Positions 18,383 through 27,028 of a stretch of DNA of 64,000 bases are shown here, one piece after another (the first letter of the stretch is position 1; every line of letters begins with the position of its first letter). The translations under genes were made by a program, and so were the position numbers. Under the pieces are notes generated by a model that did no database searches, was not told where the DNA came from, and saw nothing but the letters and a program-made list of their open reading frames with translations. The stretch comes from a bacterium SCSIO 12643 (GTDB lineage Bacteria; Bacteroidota; Bacteroidia; Flavobacteriales_G; Salibacteraceae). The stretch spans positions 2,418,001 through 2,482,000 of the forward strand of contig CP073750.1 of assembly GCA_024398135.1 (NCBI GenBank). The letters are read 5' to 3'.

Positions 18383-18414
18383 CAAAAATACAAACTATTT
18401 GGTCAAAAAAACAA
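18383..18414 (-). promoter_or_regulatory. Candidate promoter of the secreted-protein gene
   Basis: Minus-strand TATTTTTG (18390-18383) is an exact -7 consensus; a TTG lies 21 bases upstream (18414-18412). The ATG is 35 bases downstream. Confidence 0.5.
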
Positions 18415-18542
18415 GAAAAAGATAAAATATTGAAAATGGAGATTAATACTGATGTTTGTATATCAGTGTTTTAGGGTTTTTGTTTGTGATGAATACCCCC
18501 AAAAAGGTGACGACCGTTTAGTTAAAATGAATGACTTTTTAG

Positions 18543-19019
18543 CTAAGACTTTAACTTTTGAAGTTGATCATAAACCAGTCTGCCATTTAACCATTCTGCA
18601 TCAAGTTGTGCGTCAAATTTATTCTTGTAAAATTCAATAGCCGGAGTATTCCACTTTAAAACTTGCCACTCCATTCTCTTGCAATGATGTTCAGCAGCTA
18701 CATTTACTACCTGATCAAAAAGTACTTTTCCAATACCTTTTCCTCTAAATTTTTCATTGACGACAATATCTTCCAGGAATAAACATTTTCCTTTCCAGGT
18801 AGAATATTTAAAATAATATAAAGCGATCCCCTGGATCACACCATCGATTTCAGCAACAAAAAAATCAAAGATGGAATTTTCACCGAAACCATCCTTTTCT
18901 AATTCATCGATAGTAACTTCAACCGCATTAGGTTCTTTTTCATATACAGCCAATTCAACAATTAATTCTAAAAGTCTTGGAAGATCTGCAGGAGTCCCTT
19001 TACGTACGATTTGATTCAT
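18543..19019 (-). CDS. GNAT family N-acetyltransferase, SSAT/thialysine acetyltransferase-like
   Basis: A 158-aa single-domain GNAT acetyltransferase. The acetyl-CoA pyrophosphate-binding motif RGKGIG sits in LEDIVVNEKFRGKGIGKVLFDQVV (about 81-104), and the C-terminal WNTPAIEFYKN (~124-134) is typical of the branch containing spermidine/spermine and thialysine acetyltransferases. The exact amine substrate is not determinable. It is the last gene of a tight minus-strand run behind the GT39 glycosyltransferase (six-base gap) and the 2OG oxygenase. Confidence 0.88.
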   Translation of the reverse strand: MNQIVRKGTPADLPRLLELIVELAVYEKEPNAVEVTIDELEKDGFGENSIFDFFVAEIDGVIQGIALYYFKYSTWKGKCLFLEDIVVNEKFRGKGIGKVLFDQVVNVAAEHHCKRMEWQVLKWNTPAIEFYKNKFDAQLDAEWLNGRLVYDQLQKLKS

Positions 19020-19025
19020 GATAGT

Positions 19026-20678
19026 TTATTTTATTGCTTTTCTATGCCAGAAAGTGAAGCCGTTTTTCTCATATAATAGTTCTACATCTGGCAACTTTTC
19101 CAAATATTGAGTTCCGGTGATTTTTGCAACAAAGAAAACGTCTTTATCAATGTCACCCGTTTTGAGCCATTCTTTACTAAGCCTATTTGGGTTTGTATGT
19201 GGAGGTATTTTCGTATAAAACAGCTGCGCGTAGCTCTTATATTCTTCTGATACCACATAGCAATCACAATCTACTTTGGTTTTATAAAATTCTATGGCTG
19301 CATTTTGAGTAATTGCTTCGATCTTAGTAATAACCAATGTCAATGTTAGAAATACAAAAACTCCTGTTCCCCCAAATAGCCAGATAATTCCTTTATAGGT
19401 TTTGTTTTGGGAGATTAATACCATACCTGCTATTGTAATAACGATTAACCATATTCCCGGGAGCGCTTCTAACCCGGTCCAGTTAATTTCAGCATCCATA
19501 TTGGCTACAGCAAAAGGGTCAGCTGCGGCCAGTTCTTTTAAAATCTCAATATGCATTCCTAACCATGGAAGTGCGATTACAGCGATTCCGAAAACAAATG
19601 CGATGAACCCAATCAGAATTTTCATCCAAAGGGAGAAGTTGATAAGGCCTTTGTCCATTTGATAAATAACCAATGCAGCCAAATAAGCCATTGGATAATA
19701 AGCCAAAGAAGAATAGTGAACGATTTTAGTGCTTACGATTGAAAAAAGGATCAGGACCACCCAAAATAAAATAGTCATCCATTTCTTCATATCCGTTTGA
19801 TGTGGATAACCCTCAACGGTTTTGCCCATACTTCTGATCATAAAAATACTTGCAGGGAAAACTCCAATCAGTAATACCACAAAATGATACCCTATAAAGC
19901 CTCCGTGTCCGGCATCTTGTTGGGAAAAAAGTTCCCATTGTCTAATAGTAAATTCTATTGCGAATTGAGGGCCGTGAAGGAGCGAAACCACTCCAAACCA
20001 AATGGATGCCGTTAAAATGGTAACGATGGTAAAAACACCATAATCAATGATGTTCAAATAGAATCTGAATTTTTTTGTAACCCAATATACACCTAGCGCT
20101 AATGAAATGATTAGAAACGCTACAGGGCCTTTAACTAAAACACCCAGACCGGTAAATATCCCCGCAAGAATAAGGTAAGACCATTTCGATCTGGAAAACC
20201 CGAAATTAGGATCATTTTCCTTTTTCCAGTAATACAGAATAATGTGATAAAGTCCTAAAAAGATGAATAGGTTAAACCATGGATCTATAATACCGGATCG
20301 GAAATATAGATGAGGTAGAATACTTCCGAAATAAGCTCCTGCCCATAAAAGTCCGAATTGTTTATTGTAAAGCTTTTTTCCTGCGGTGTAGAGTAGAAGT
20401 AGCGTAATTAATCCAGCAATTGTATTGGGAAAGCGAGCAGCATATTCATTCATTCCAAAAATGTTCATGGATAAAGCTTGCATCCACATAAACATAGGTG
20501 GCTTTTCCGTAAACATTTGGTAGTTGATTTGTGGTCTTAGATAATCACCAGTAATGATCATTTCTCTGGCGATTTCAGCAAAATTGATTTCGTCCCAATC
20601 AAACAAATGAACCGCCCCTAAAAAAGGCATGAAAAAAAAGATGGAAACACCGATTATGATGAGTTTATTTCTATCCAT
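19026..20678 (-). CDS. GT39-family (ArnT-like) membrane glycosyltransferase
   Basis: A 550-aa GT-C fold membrane protein. The first luminal loop carries the acidic catalytic motif FDWDEINFAEIAREM (about 26-40) and then NYQMFTEKPPMFMWMQALSM (52-71), as in ArnT and protein O-mannosyltransferases, which use polyprenyl-phosphate sugars to glycosylate lipid A or proteins at the periplasmic face. About eleven to twelve membrane segments precede a C-terminal periplasmic domain (~430-550). The acceptor is unknown. The gene is eight bases downstream of a 2OG-Fe(II) oxygenase and six bases upstream of a GNAT enzyme, implying one operon. Confidence 0.88.
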   Translation of the reverse strand: MDRNKLIIIGVSIFFFMPFLGAVHLFDWDEINFAEIAREMIITGDYLRPQINYQMFTEKPPMFMWMQALSMNIFGMNEYAARFPNTIAGLITLLLLYTAGKKLYNKQFGLLWAGAYFGSILPHLYFRSGIIDPWFNLFIFLGLYHIILYYWKKENDPNFGFSRSKWSYLILAGIFTGLGVLVKGPVAFLIISLALGVYWVTKKFRFYLNIIDYGVFTIVTILTASIWFGVVSLLHGPQFAIEFTIRQWELFSQQDAGHGGFIGYHFVVLLIGVFPASIFMIRSMGKTVEGYPHQTDMKKWMTILFWVVLILFSIVSTKIVHYSSLAYYPMAYLAALVIYQMDKGLINFSLWMKILIGFIAFVFGIAVIALPWLGMHIEILKELAAADPFAVANMDAEINWTGLEALPGIWLIVITIAGMVLISQNKTYKGIIWLFGGTGVFVFLTLTLVITKIEAITQNAAIEFYKTKVDCDCYVVSEEYKSYAQLFYTKIPPHTNPNRLSKEWLKTGDIDKDVFFVAKITGTQYLEKLPDVELLYEKNGFTFWHRKAIK

Positions 20679-20686
20679 TTGATAGT

Positions 20687-21505
20687 TTATTTTTTATTGA
20701 AGAATTGGAGGATTCGACTTATGATAGCGTCATCCAAACCAAAAATGTTTTTTAATTGACTATATGAAGATATCAGAAAGTTATCGAACCAAAAGAACAC
20801 TTTTTTTTGATGCTCATTCGGTCTGGGCTTGTAAATGGTAGATTTTTTGTCAAACACCGTTGAATGTGTGTAATAATACATGGCGATAGACTTCCTGGAT
20901 TCATGATCAGGACATTTTAATGGAGTGGGAGAACCGTGGTAGGTTTCTCTACCAGTGCTGAAAATAGCTGCTCGATTAAAATCAGGTGAAATTTTCTTGA
21001 CACAGCTTTCCATTTGTTGATCCCATAGTTCTAAAGCTCCTTCCCATTCAGGTTTCCAATCTTTGTTGAAATAGATCAGCACATTGACTCTGCGTTGCCA
21101 GTCGCTACGTTTTGGATGTGCTGTAAAATCGGCATGAATATTTAGAAAACCGTTTTTAAGTGTTTGATGTAACCCGCTACCTTCCAAATCAGGATCAGGA
21201 ATCAAATTTTCGATCCCGGTTAATGCTTCCAACCATTTTATAAATTGGGGTTGAGACATTTCATCAATTAGTTGTTGAACCGATTTTGGAAGGAACTCTT
21301 TTTTGGTCAAACCATGTTTTTTTTCATTAAAATGAACATAATGCGTCCAAACATTATCCGTTACCAGAGGGAAATTCTCGTGAATAGTTTGGGCTGATTT
21401 TTGAGTGAGAAAATGATCTATGGCAATATGAGGATATGGGTGACAATTATGATAACTCTGTTTGAGAGACCTAAGTTGTTCATCCAGATATTGTTGATTG
21501 ATCAT
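20687..21505 (-). CDS. 2-oxoglutarate/Fe(II)-dependent oxygenase (prolyl-4-hydroxylase-like)
   Basis: A 272-aa protein from the ATG at 21505; longer in-frame starts add an unlikely Cys/His-rich N-terminus. The Fe(II) facial triad is visible as H124-x-D126 in LNIHADFTAHP and H190 in ETYHGSPTPL, with R204 (SRKSIAMYYY) positioned to bind 2-oxoglutarate. The double-stranded beta-helix core also shows VNVLIYFNKDWKPEWEGALELW. This resembles EGL-9/prolyl-hydroxylase-type members common in bacterial surface-glycan and tailoring loci. It heads the operon with a GT39 glycosyltransferase and a GNAT enzyme; modification of a sugar or protein in the envelope is inferred but not shown. Confidence 0.85.
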   Translation of the reverse strand: MINQQYLDEQLRSLKQSYHNCHPYPHIAIDHFLTQKSAQTIHENFPLVTDNVWTHYVHFNEKKHGLTKKEFLPKSVQQLIDEMSQPQFIKWLEALTGIENLIPDPDLEGSGLHQTLKNGFLNIHADFTAHPKRSDWQRRVNVLIYFNKDWKPEWEGALELWDQQMESCVKKISPDFNRAAIFSTGRETYHGSPTPLKCPDHESRKSIAMYYYTHSTVFDKKSTIYKPRPNEHQKKVFFWFDNFLISSYSQLKNIFGLDDAIISRILQFFNKK

Positions 21506-21581
21506 CATATGATTACTGAAGCCGCTTTTGTGACCGTGTAAAAATAGTTGTAAATAGCAAAGTTTGGCATGCAAAACTGAC

Positions 21582-21589
21582 TATTTTTG
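21582..21589 (+). promoter_or_regulatory. Candidate -7 element for the 21630 operon
   Basis: TATTTTTG, an exact TAnnTTTG match, 40 bases before the ATG. The nearest TTTG (21563-21566) gives only a 15-base spacer. Confidence 0.4.
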
Positions 21590-21629
21590 AAGTTCATATT
21601 TGGGGTGTTGAAATTTTCGTAACAGAAAA

Positions 21630-22742
21630 ATGGAAAATAAAAAAGTAGAGATTTTTAAAAGAGGAAGCTTTGAGTTGGGCGTAAGTACCATACTAGAAGA
21701 TCGAGTTCTTGAAATGCTCCGAAATATGACTGTTGGCTCCACAGGTGCGCAATATCTACATAAGGATATTGATGAGCGAATGAACCAATTACAGAACAAA
21801 TACTTTATGTATTTAAATCAAAGTGATCACATTAAGGCTACTGTGACAACTGCTTTACGTGTGATCGAAGAAGACTTTGGTAAAGCGAATGCATATTACA
21901 TCCGGTATTTCATGTTTAATGAAAAACTTCAAGCTTCAAAAGAGAAAAGAGGTAGACATGGAAAGCCCGGATTGATTAAGGGCTTATTGCAGAAGTATTT
22001 CTCCGATTCTCCGGCTGTTCATGGGTTGAGTTTTGATGAAGATATAAAACTGCCATCCTTTTATTATGCATTTTTTGATGCTGAGAACTACAGGTCCACT
22101 GAGTTGAGTCAAATTTTAGGATTAAGTCCGGTAGGGGAGTTTGATACATTTACATTTACCAGATTACATCCACAGAGAAGTTCTAAAGTAGAGCGTTTGG
22201 AAAAAGTACATTATGAAAGCATGCGTTCTAAATTAAGAGCGCAGTATAAAAGCTTTTCGGTGTATACGGATCAGTTTCTTTTCATGAAAGAGAATTATTT
22301 CGTTTGGAGAGAGAATGGAGAAATTGTGGCAGGAGTTCAGGCAAATCCTTGTGAGTGGGAATTGAAACATATGAGTGGGCTAACAGGCGTTTTTATGTTG
22401 CATATATTACCGCACACTCCAGGATTAAAACAGTATATAAATCCGAAAAAGTTTAAGTTCATTACACTGGATTATATCTATGTGAAGCCAGGGCATGAGG
22501 AGAAGCTACAAAGGTTGTTTACTACAGTGCTTAATGAGTTTAACGTAACATTCTCGTTATTTTGGCAAGATGTAAAAAGTCCATTGCACAGTTTGATGAA
22601 GAGTATGGATATGGGACTCTTGAGTAATTTCTCAAAGGTTCCAACCGGAAAAATTATGATGACCTTGAGTGGGGTATCTGAAGAGCAAAAAGAAGCAATT
22701 ATTCAAAAGCCGGTGTTTACATGCGGTTTTGATATGTCGTAG
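21630..22742 (+). CDS. Uncharacterised protein, possible GNAT-like fold
   Basis: I do not firmly recognise this 370-aa soluble protein. It has no signal peptide or membrane segment. The C-terminal half (about 200-340) shows alternating strands and helices with FMKENYFVWRENGEIVAGVQANPCEWEL and FITLDYIYVKPGHEEKLQRLFTTVLNEF. A central strand followed by a helix in that order resembles GNAT-type acyltransferases, but the Q/RxxGxG/A loop is not evident. The basic segment KEKRGRHGKPGLIKGLLQKYF lies near residue 110. It is 16 bases upstream of the e(P4)-type phosphatase and heads an operon that includes a two-component system. Function is left open. Confidence 0.6.
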   Translation: MENKKVEIFKRGSFELGVSTILEDRVLEMLRNMTVGSTGAQYLHKDIDERMNQLQNKYFMYLNQSDHIKATVTTALRVIEEDFGKANAYYIRYFMFNEKLQASKEKRGRHGKPGLIKGLLQKYFSDSPAVHGLSFDEDIKLPSFYYAFFDAENYRSTELSQILGLSPVGEFDTFTFTRLHPQRSSKVERLEKVHYESMRSKLRAQYKSFSVYTDQFLFMKENYFVWRENGEIVAGVQANPCEWELKHMSGLTGVFMLHILPHTPGLKQYINPKKFKFITLDYIYVKPGHEEKLQRLFTTVLNEFNVTFSLFWQDVKSPLHSLMKSMDMGLLSNFSKVPTGKIMMTLSGVSEEQKEAIIQKPVFTCGFDMS

Positions 22743-22758
22743 TTGAAATAAAAATAAT

Positions 22759-23580
22759 ATGAGTTTTAGAGGAGGCTTTTTATGGGCTGTTGTGGTTTTG
22801 GCAATGGTTTCATGTCAATCCAATGAAAAAAATGTAGAGGTTGAAATCATTGAAGATTCAAATGTTCAAACCCAGGCTATAAACGCAGTTTTATGGCATC
22901 AAACTGCAGCAGAGTATAAAGCATTGTGTTATCAGACCTATAATTTGGCCGAAATGCAATTGAAGAAGAAATTACAAAATCACGCTTTTCCGTATGAAAA
23001 ACCACCTGCTGTGGTCATGGATTTGGATGAAACTGTAGTAGATAATAGTTTTTTTAATGCCCAATTAATTTTGGATAATACCAATTTTTCAAAAGAGCAA
23101 TGGAAGGCATGGAGTGATTTGCAAAATGCAGGTGAAGTTCCTGGAGCAATTCAATTTATTAAATTTGCTAGAGCTGAGGGTGTCAAGGTGATCTTTGTTT
23201 CCAATAGAAGAGTGGCGGAGTTAGAAAATACGATGAAGAATCTTGAGAAATTAGGTTTGAATGAGTTGGATTCTAATGATTTCTTTTTGAGAAGCGAGGA
23301 AGGGAGCAAAGCCAATAGAAGAAAAAAAGTATCTGAGAACTATGAAATCTTGATGCTTTTTGGAGATAATCTGGCTGATTTTACAGAGTTGTTTGATAAG
23401 CAGCCATTGAATAAAAGAACTGTCTTAGTGGATAGTTTAAGAACCGAGTTTGGTTCTCATTTTATGGTCTTGCCAAATGTTCTATATGGTGAATGGGAAG
23501 GGGCCTTATTTGATTATCAACGTGACTGGACTCCGGTGCAAAAAGATTCGATTAGAAAAAGCCTGCTGAAAGGCTTTTAG
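22759..23580 (+). CDS. Acid phosphatase / 5'-nucleotidase, lipoprotein e(P4) family
   Basis: A 273-aa HAD-superfamily class C acid phosphatase, probably an envelope lipoprotein that dephosphorylates nucleotides or other phosphomonoesters. The N-terminus has a lipobox-like LAMVSC with the candidate lipidated cysteine at residue 19. HAD motif I is VMDLDETVVDN (about 91-101), motif II VIFVSNRR (~143-150), a motif III Lys lies in GSKANRRKK, and motif IV is LMLFGDNLADF (about 202-212). The last codons encode a terminator-like hairpin (AAAAGCCT / AGGCTTTT, 23557-23578) that could reduce read-through to the histidine kinase beginning four bases after the stop. Confidence 0.88.
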   Translation: MSFRGGFLWAVVVLAMVSCQSNEKNVEVEIIEDSNVQTQAINAVLWHQTAAEYKALCYQTYNLAEMQLKKKLQNHAFPYEKPPAVVMDLDETVVDNSFFNAQLILDNTNFSKEQWKAWSDLQNAGEVPGAIQFIKFARAEGVKVIFVSNRRVAELENTMKNLEKLGLNELDSNDFFLRSEEGSKANRRKKVSENYEILMLFGDNLADFTELFDKQPLNKRTVLVDSLRTEFGSHFMVLPNVLYGEWEGALFDYQRDWTPVQKDSIRKSLLKGF

Positions 23581-23584
23581 TTAT

Positions 23585-25630
23585 ATGATTCAGATTAAAA
23601 ATATATCGTTTAAATTAAGCATGAAGAAGCCAATAGTTGTATTGGCTTTTTTGTTGACACTTTTTTCTTTTTCGAGCTATTCAAGTGATGCGGTAAGAAA
23701 GATTGATAGTTTGATTCAGTTAGCCGAAACGGATATTTCGGATAGTGCCAGATTGTATTGTTATCTGGATATCTCCTATTATTATCAACCGATTGATACG
23801 GTGAAGATGTGGGAATATTATAACAAAACTGTGGATCTGGCGGTTCAGGTAAATCGATTGAGAATGATCCCTTCTGCTCAAATGGATATTGGGAATTGGT
23901 ATTATTACAATGGCAATATTGATCGAGCGGAGGAATGGTATTTAATGGCTGTAGAGCATTGTAAACCCGTTAATGATTTGCAACTGGAGCTTTTGATCTG
24001 GTTAAACATAGCAGAACTGGAAGTGACCCGAAACAATTATGAAAAACATATTCGTATTGTGGATTCCTGTTTGAATCTCGCTATTCAAAATAATATCCCG
24101 GATGTAGAGATGCCTTGTTATGGTTTATACGGACTGAATTACTGGAGAATTGGAGAGTATGATAAAGCAATGGAATATTCTTTTATGTCTTTGAAAATGG
24201 CTGAAGACTTAGGCTGGTCCAGTAAGATTTTACAGTTGCACAACAATATTGGACTTATTTATAGAGATCAGGAAGAATACGATAAAGCCCTGGAGCATCT
24301 AAAAATTTCATTGGAGACCAATTACTTTATTGATCCCGAAACCTATCACCATATCGGTAGGATTTATATGAAAAAGGGAGAGGAAGATTTGGCTGTGATG
24401 TATTTTGATAGTGCGTTGGATTTATCCATTGAACGAGATGATTTTGATTTACAATCCGGAATACACAATTCCTCTGCTGAGTTGGATTTGGAATATAAGC
24501 GATATGAAGAGGCGATTGCACATTTAAATACTGCAGTTGAAATCATTGATAGTTCCGATCAAAAGGAATATTTGGGTCGGGTATATTTGAGTCTGGCAAA
24601 TACGTATTATGAATTGGAAGATCAGGATTCGGCAATCTATTATGCTGATTTAGCAATTCAGCAATCTTCTGAATTTGATGAGAAAGAGACCTTATCAAAA
24701 GCATATTTTAAAATGTCTAAGTCCTACGAAGCCAAGGGAGATTTTGAGAACGCTTTGATCTATATTGAGAAATACAATTCAGTCAAAAATGTGATCTTAA
24801 ATGAAAAGCGTTTAAAGAATATCAGTTTAGCTGAAATTAAGTACGAAACCGCAAACAAGGATCTGGAAATTGAGAGGAGTAGGCAGAATTTGAAATTACT
24901 TCAGATCGAAAAGCAAGATCTAAGAATTAAGATGATTTTAGGGCTTGTGTTGATCTGTTTCGTGTTTGTTATTGCCTTTGCCAATATTTCAATTCGTACG
25001 GAAAAGAAAAAGAAACTGATGCATGAGAATTTTACCCAACAATTAATTCAGTCTCAAGAGGAAGAACGTAAGAGAATTTCAAGTGATTTGCATGATAGTA
25101 TTGGCCAAAATTTATTGTTGATCAAGAGTACAGATGCAGTTTCCCAAAATAAAAAACTTTCTGATCTGGTGAGTGAAACACTTCAGGAGGTACGAATTAT
25201 ATCTAAAGATCTTCACCCGGTGCAGTTGGAAAGACTAGGGTTTACCAAGGCAATTGAGTTGATGATTGATAAATGCGATATGGCTAGTGATATTGTATTT
25301 AGTGATGAGTTAGAGCCGATAGATGGGTTACTTACTGCAGAAAACGAGATTAATTTGTATCGAATTATTCAGGAAGGGTTAAATAATATCTTGAAGCATT
25401 CGAAGGCGAAGTCAGCTAAGCTGAAGTCAACAATTAATAGTAAATCGATCATTATTGAAATTCAGGATAATGGAGTCGGCTTTGATTTTGACCAAAAAAT
25501 GAAGGCGTCCAATAGTTTGGGGCTAATTACGTTACGTGAGCGTATAAAGTTAATGAAGGGAAAAATGGAAGTAAATAGTGAGGTCAATGTCGGAACAAAC
25601 TTTACTTTTATAATTCCAAGAAAATCATAG
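23585..25630 (+). CDS. TPR-domain sensor histidine kinase (HisKA_3 / NarX-like)
   Basis: A 681-aa sensor kinase. A signal peptide (MKKPIVVLAFLLTLFSFSSY, from the second Met) leads into a periplasmic array of about eight tetratricopeptide repeats (~40-400), a coiled coil, one membrane helix (~450-470) and a cytoplasmic kinase. The phosphoacceptor is H503 in ERKRISSDLHDSIGQNLL; the HATPase domain shows NLYRIIQEGLNNILKHS (N box), DNGVGFDF (G1) and LGLITLRERI (G2). The start at 23585 sits four bases after the preceding stop; the ATG at 23621 is an alternative that would shorten the signal peptide. It is followed by its probable partner, a NarL-type regulator. The ligand sensed by the TPR region is unknown. 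Confidence 0.92.
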   Translation: MIQIKNISFKLSMKKPIVVLAFLLTLFSFSSYSSDAVRKIDSLIQLAETDISDSARLYCYLDISYYYQPIDTVKMWEYYNKTVDLAVQVNRLRMIPSAQMDIGNWYYYNGNIDRAEEWYLMAVEHCKPVNDLQLELLIWLNIAELEVTRNNYEKHIRIVDSCLNLAIQNNIPDVEMPCYGLYGLNYWRIGEYDKAMEYSFMSLKMAEDLGWSSKILQLHNNIGLIYRDQEEYDKALEHLKISLETNYFIDPETYHHIGRIYMKKGEEDLAVMYFDSALDLSIERDDFDLQSGIHNSSAELDLEYKRYEEAIAHLNTAVEIIDSSDQKEYLGRVYLSLANTYYELEDQDSAIYYADLAIQQSSEFDEKETLSKAYFKMSKSYEAKGDFENALIYIEKYNSVKNVILNEKRLKNISLAEIKYETANKDLEIERSRQNLKLLQIEKQDLRIKMILGLVLICFVFVIAFANISIRTEKKKKLMHENFTQQLIQSQEEERKRISSDLHDSIGQNLLLIKSTDAVSQNKKLSDLVSETLQEVRIISKDLHPVQLERLGFTKAIELMIDKCDMASDIVFSDELEPIDGLLTAENEINLYRIIQEGLNNILKHSKAKSAKLKSTINSKSIIIEIQDNGVGFDFDQKMKASNSLGLITLRERIKLMKGKMEVNSEVNVGTNFTFIIPRKS

Positions 25631-25634
25631 AGTT

Positions 25635-26261
25635 GTGTTTAAAGTAGTTATAGCTGATGATCATCCGGTATTGTTAACCGGGTTAAAAGGAATTATTAAT
25701 GCGATAGAAGGGTTTAGTGTGATTGATGCAGTTAATGATGGAATATCAGCGTATAATTCTATTGTGAAACTTCAACCTAATATTGCGATTTTAGACCTGG
25801 ATATGCCAAAGTTAAGTGGGTTGGAAGTCGCGCAAAAAGTAAAGAGGGAATATCCGGAAATTGCAATTTCAATTTTGACTTTGCATAAAGAAGAATCTTT
25901 TCTTTCTCGGGCCATTGATATGGGCGTAGAAGGATTTATGCTTAAGGATTTCGCAAATGAAGAAATAGAAAAGTGTTTGCAGGCATTATCTAATGGCAAG
26001 AAGTTTTATTCTGAAGATTTGCATGAGTTTATAAAACCCGATTCTGAGCTGCCTTCAAGCTATGATTTACTCAGTAGAACAGAAAAGAAGGTTATTCGAT
26101 TAATATCCCAAAATAAGACAAGTAAGGAAATTGCAGAATTACTTTTTGTGAGTCCTAAAACTATTCAAAACCATCGATATAATATTTCGAAAAAGCTGGC
26201 TTTAGAGCCTAAAAACAATAGTTTACTAACCTGGGCGTCTAAATATGCGAATTACTTATAA
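25635..26261 (+). CDS. LuxR/NarL-family response regulator
   Basis: A 208-aa two-domain regulator. The receiver domain (1-~120) has the acidic pocket ADDHP (7-11), the phosphoacceptor D54 in ILDLDMPKLSG and the conserved Lys in GFMLKDFANEE. The C-terminal LuxR helix-turn-helix (about 145-205) reads TEKKVIRLISQNKTSKEIAELLFVSPKTIQNHRYNISKKL. It starts with GTG four bases after the histidine kinase stop, and no in-frame ATG lies upstream, so the two form a translationally close cognate pair. The stop is followed by the hairpin-rich intergenic region at 26268-26440, which could be its 3' UTR or a separate RNA. Confidence 0.92.
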   Translation: MFKVVIADDHPVLLTGLKGIINAIEGFSVIDAVNDGISAYNSIVKLQPNIAILDLDMPKLSGLEVAQKVKREYPEIAISILTLHKEESFLSRAIDMGVEGFMLKDFANEEIEKCLQALSNGKKFYSEDLHEFIKPDSELPSSYDLLSRTEKKVIRLISQNKTSKEIAELLFVSPKTIQNHRYNISKKLALEPKNNSLLTWASKYANYL

Positions 26262-26267
26262 TTGAAA

Positions 26268-26440
26268 AATAGGGTGTAGCCCCTATTGCACAAAACGTAA
26301 GATCAAACTACTATTGTAGTGTAGAGGTAAAGGAATGTGTACGTGACATTCTCTCTTCAGTTTAAAATATTTGTGTGGAATCTCTCGCTTGGTTAATTAC
26401 TTGTGAAAGCGGTTAACTGAGCGGAGATTTATTAAACAAA
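26268..26440 (+). ncRNA. Hairpin-rich intergenic region, candidate structured RNA
   Basis: Four inverted repeats follow one another: AATAGGG/CCCTATT (26268-26287), ACTAC/GTAGT (26307-26320), GAATGT/ACATTC (26333-26351) and a long stem 26379-26396 with 26413-26429 (17 pairs, one bulged T, three G-T or T-G pairs, 16-base loop). ATTTGT (26369-26374) and an ACAAAT at ~26435-26440 can extend the last stem. No T-run follows, so they are not simple terminators. No ORF is present. Strand and identity are uncertain; it could be a 3' UTR, a leader for the 26498 gene, or a small RNA. Confidence 0.4.
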
Positions 26441-26497
26441 TAGTTAGCTTTTGAATTAACCTGAAAGCAAATTTTCATAAAATAAACATGGTAAAAA

Positions 26498-27028
26498 ATG
26501 TCTAAATCATTTCAGTCATCACTGAAGTCAAAAGCTTATTTTGAAATTTTTCAGGTCGATTACGTCTGCGAGATAAAATTATCGCTGACCTATGACTTGT
26601 ATAAAAATACTTTGTTAAAGCATAATATTGACCCTGAGATAGCAGACAGAGAGATTTACAGAGGAGTGATATCAGACTACTTATATAACAATATCAAATT
26701 GTTCGATGTCAAAGGGTATAAGTTGAATTTGATTTCATATGAGCTGTTAACCAAAGACATTTTGAATAATAAGGTGGAAATCAAGCTGAATTATTCGAAG
26801 CAAGTTGCAGAAATCTATTGGGTGATTAATACCATGTTTTTTGATTATGACCCGGAGCATAGCAATTATCACAGTTTCAATGATAATGATGATAATTACG
26901 AAATTACATCTACGAAAGCACCAAATTTCTCTGTATCCAGAGTAAAAAAGCCCTTTAAATTATGGATACTTCTTATCCTGTCACTTTTGGTTTTTGCAGG
27001 ATATTTGATATATAAAATGAGTATTTAA
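26498..27028 (+). CDS. Hypothetical C-terminally anchored membrane protein
   Basis: I do not recognise this 176-aa protein. It has no signal peptide. The first ~140 residues look soluble and mixed alpha/beta, with an acidic Asn/Asp-rich stretch (HSFNDNDDNYE, about 127-137), followed by a basic patch (SRVKKPFK) and a single membrane helix close to the C-terminus (LWILLILSLLVFAGYLIYKM, ~154-173). This is a tail-anchored topology with the bulk in the cytoplasm. It follows the structured intergenic region and ends directly against the convergent SDR gene with no intervening base. Confidence 0.6.
   Translation: MSKSFQSSLKSKAYFEIFQVDYVCEIKLSLTYDLYKNTLLKHNIDPEIADREIYRGVISDYLYNNIKLFDVKGYKLNLISYELLTKDILNNKVEIKLNYSKQVAEIYWVINTMFFDYDPEHSNYHSFNDNDDNYEITSTKAPNFSVSRVKKPFKLWILLILSLLVFAGYLIYKMSI

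Noticed and set aside
18452-18640. 62-aa plus-strand frame near the GNAT gene
   Set aside because: It overlaps the end of the GNAT coding region on the opposite strand, has no family resemblance and no start signal of the Bacteroidota type.
23557-23578. Hairpin at the end of the phosphatase gene as a full terminator
   Set aside because: It lies within the coding sequence and the kinase begins a few bases later, so complete termination is unlikely; partial attenuation is only mentioned.
26268-26440. Signal recognition particle or 6S RNA
   Set aside because: The hairpin pattern does not show the GGAA tetraloop and asymmetric loops of SRP RNA, nor a single long hairpin with a central bubble as in 6S RNA, as far as can be judged by eye.
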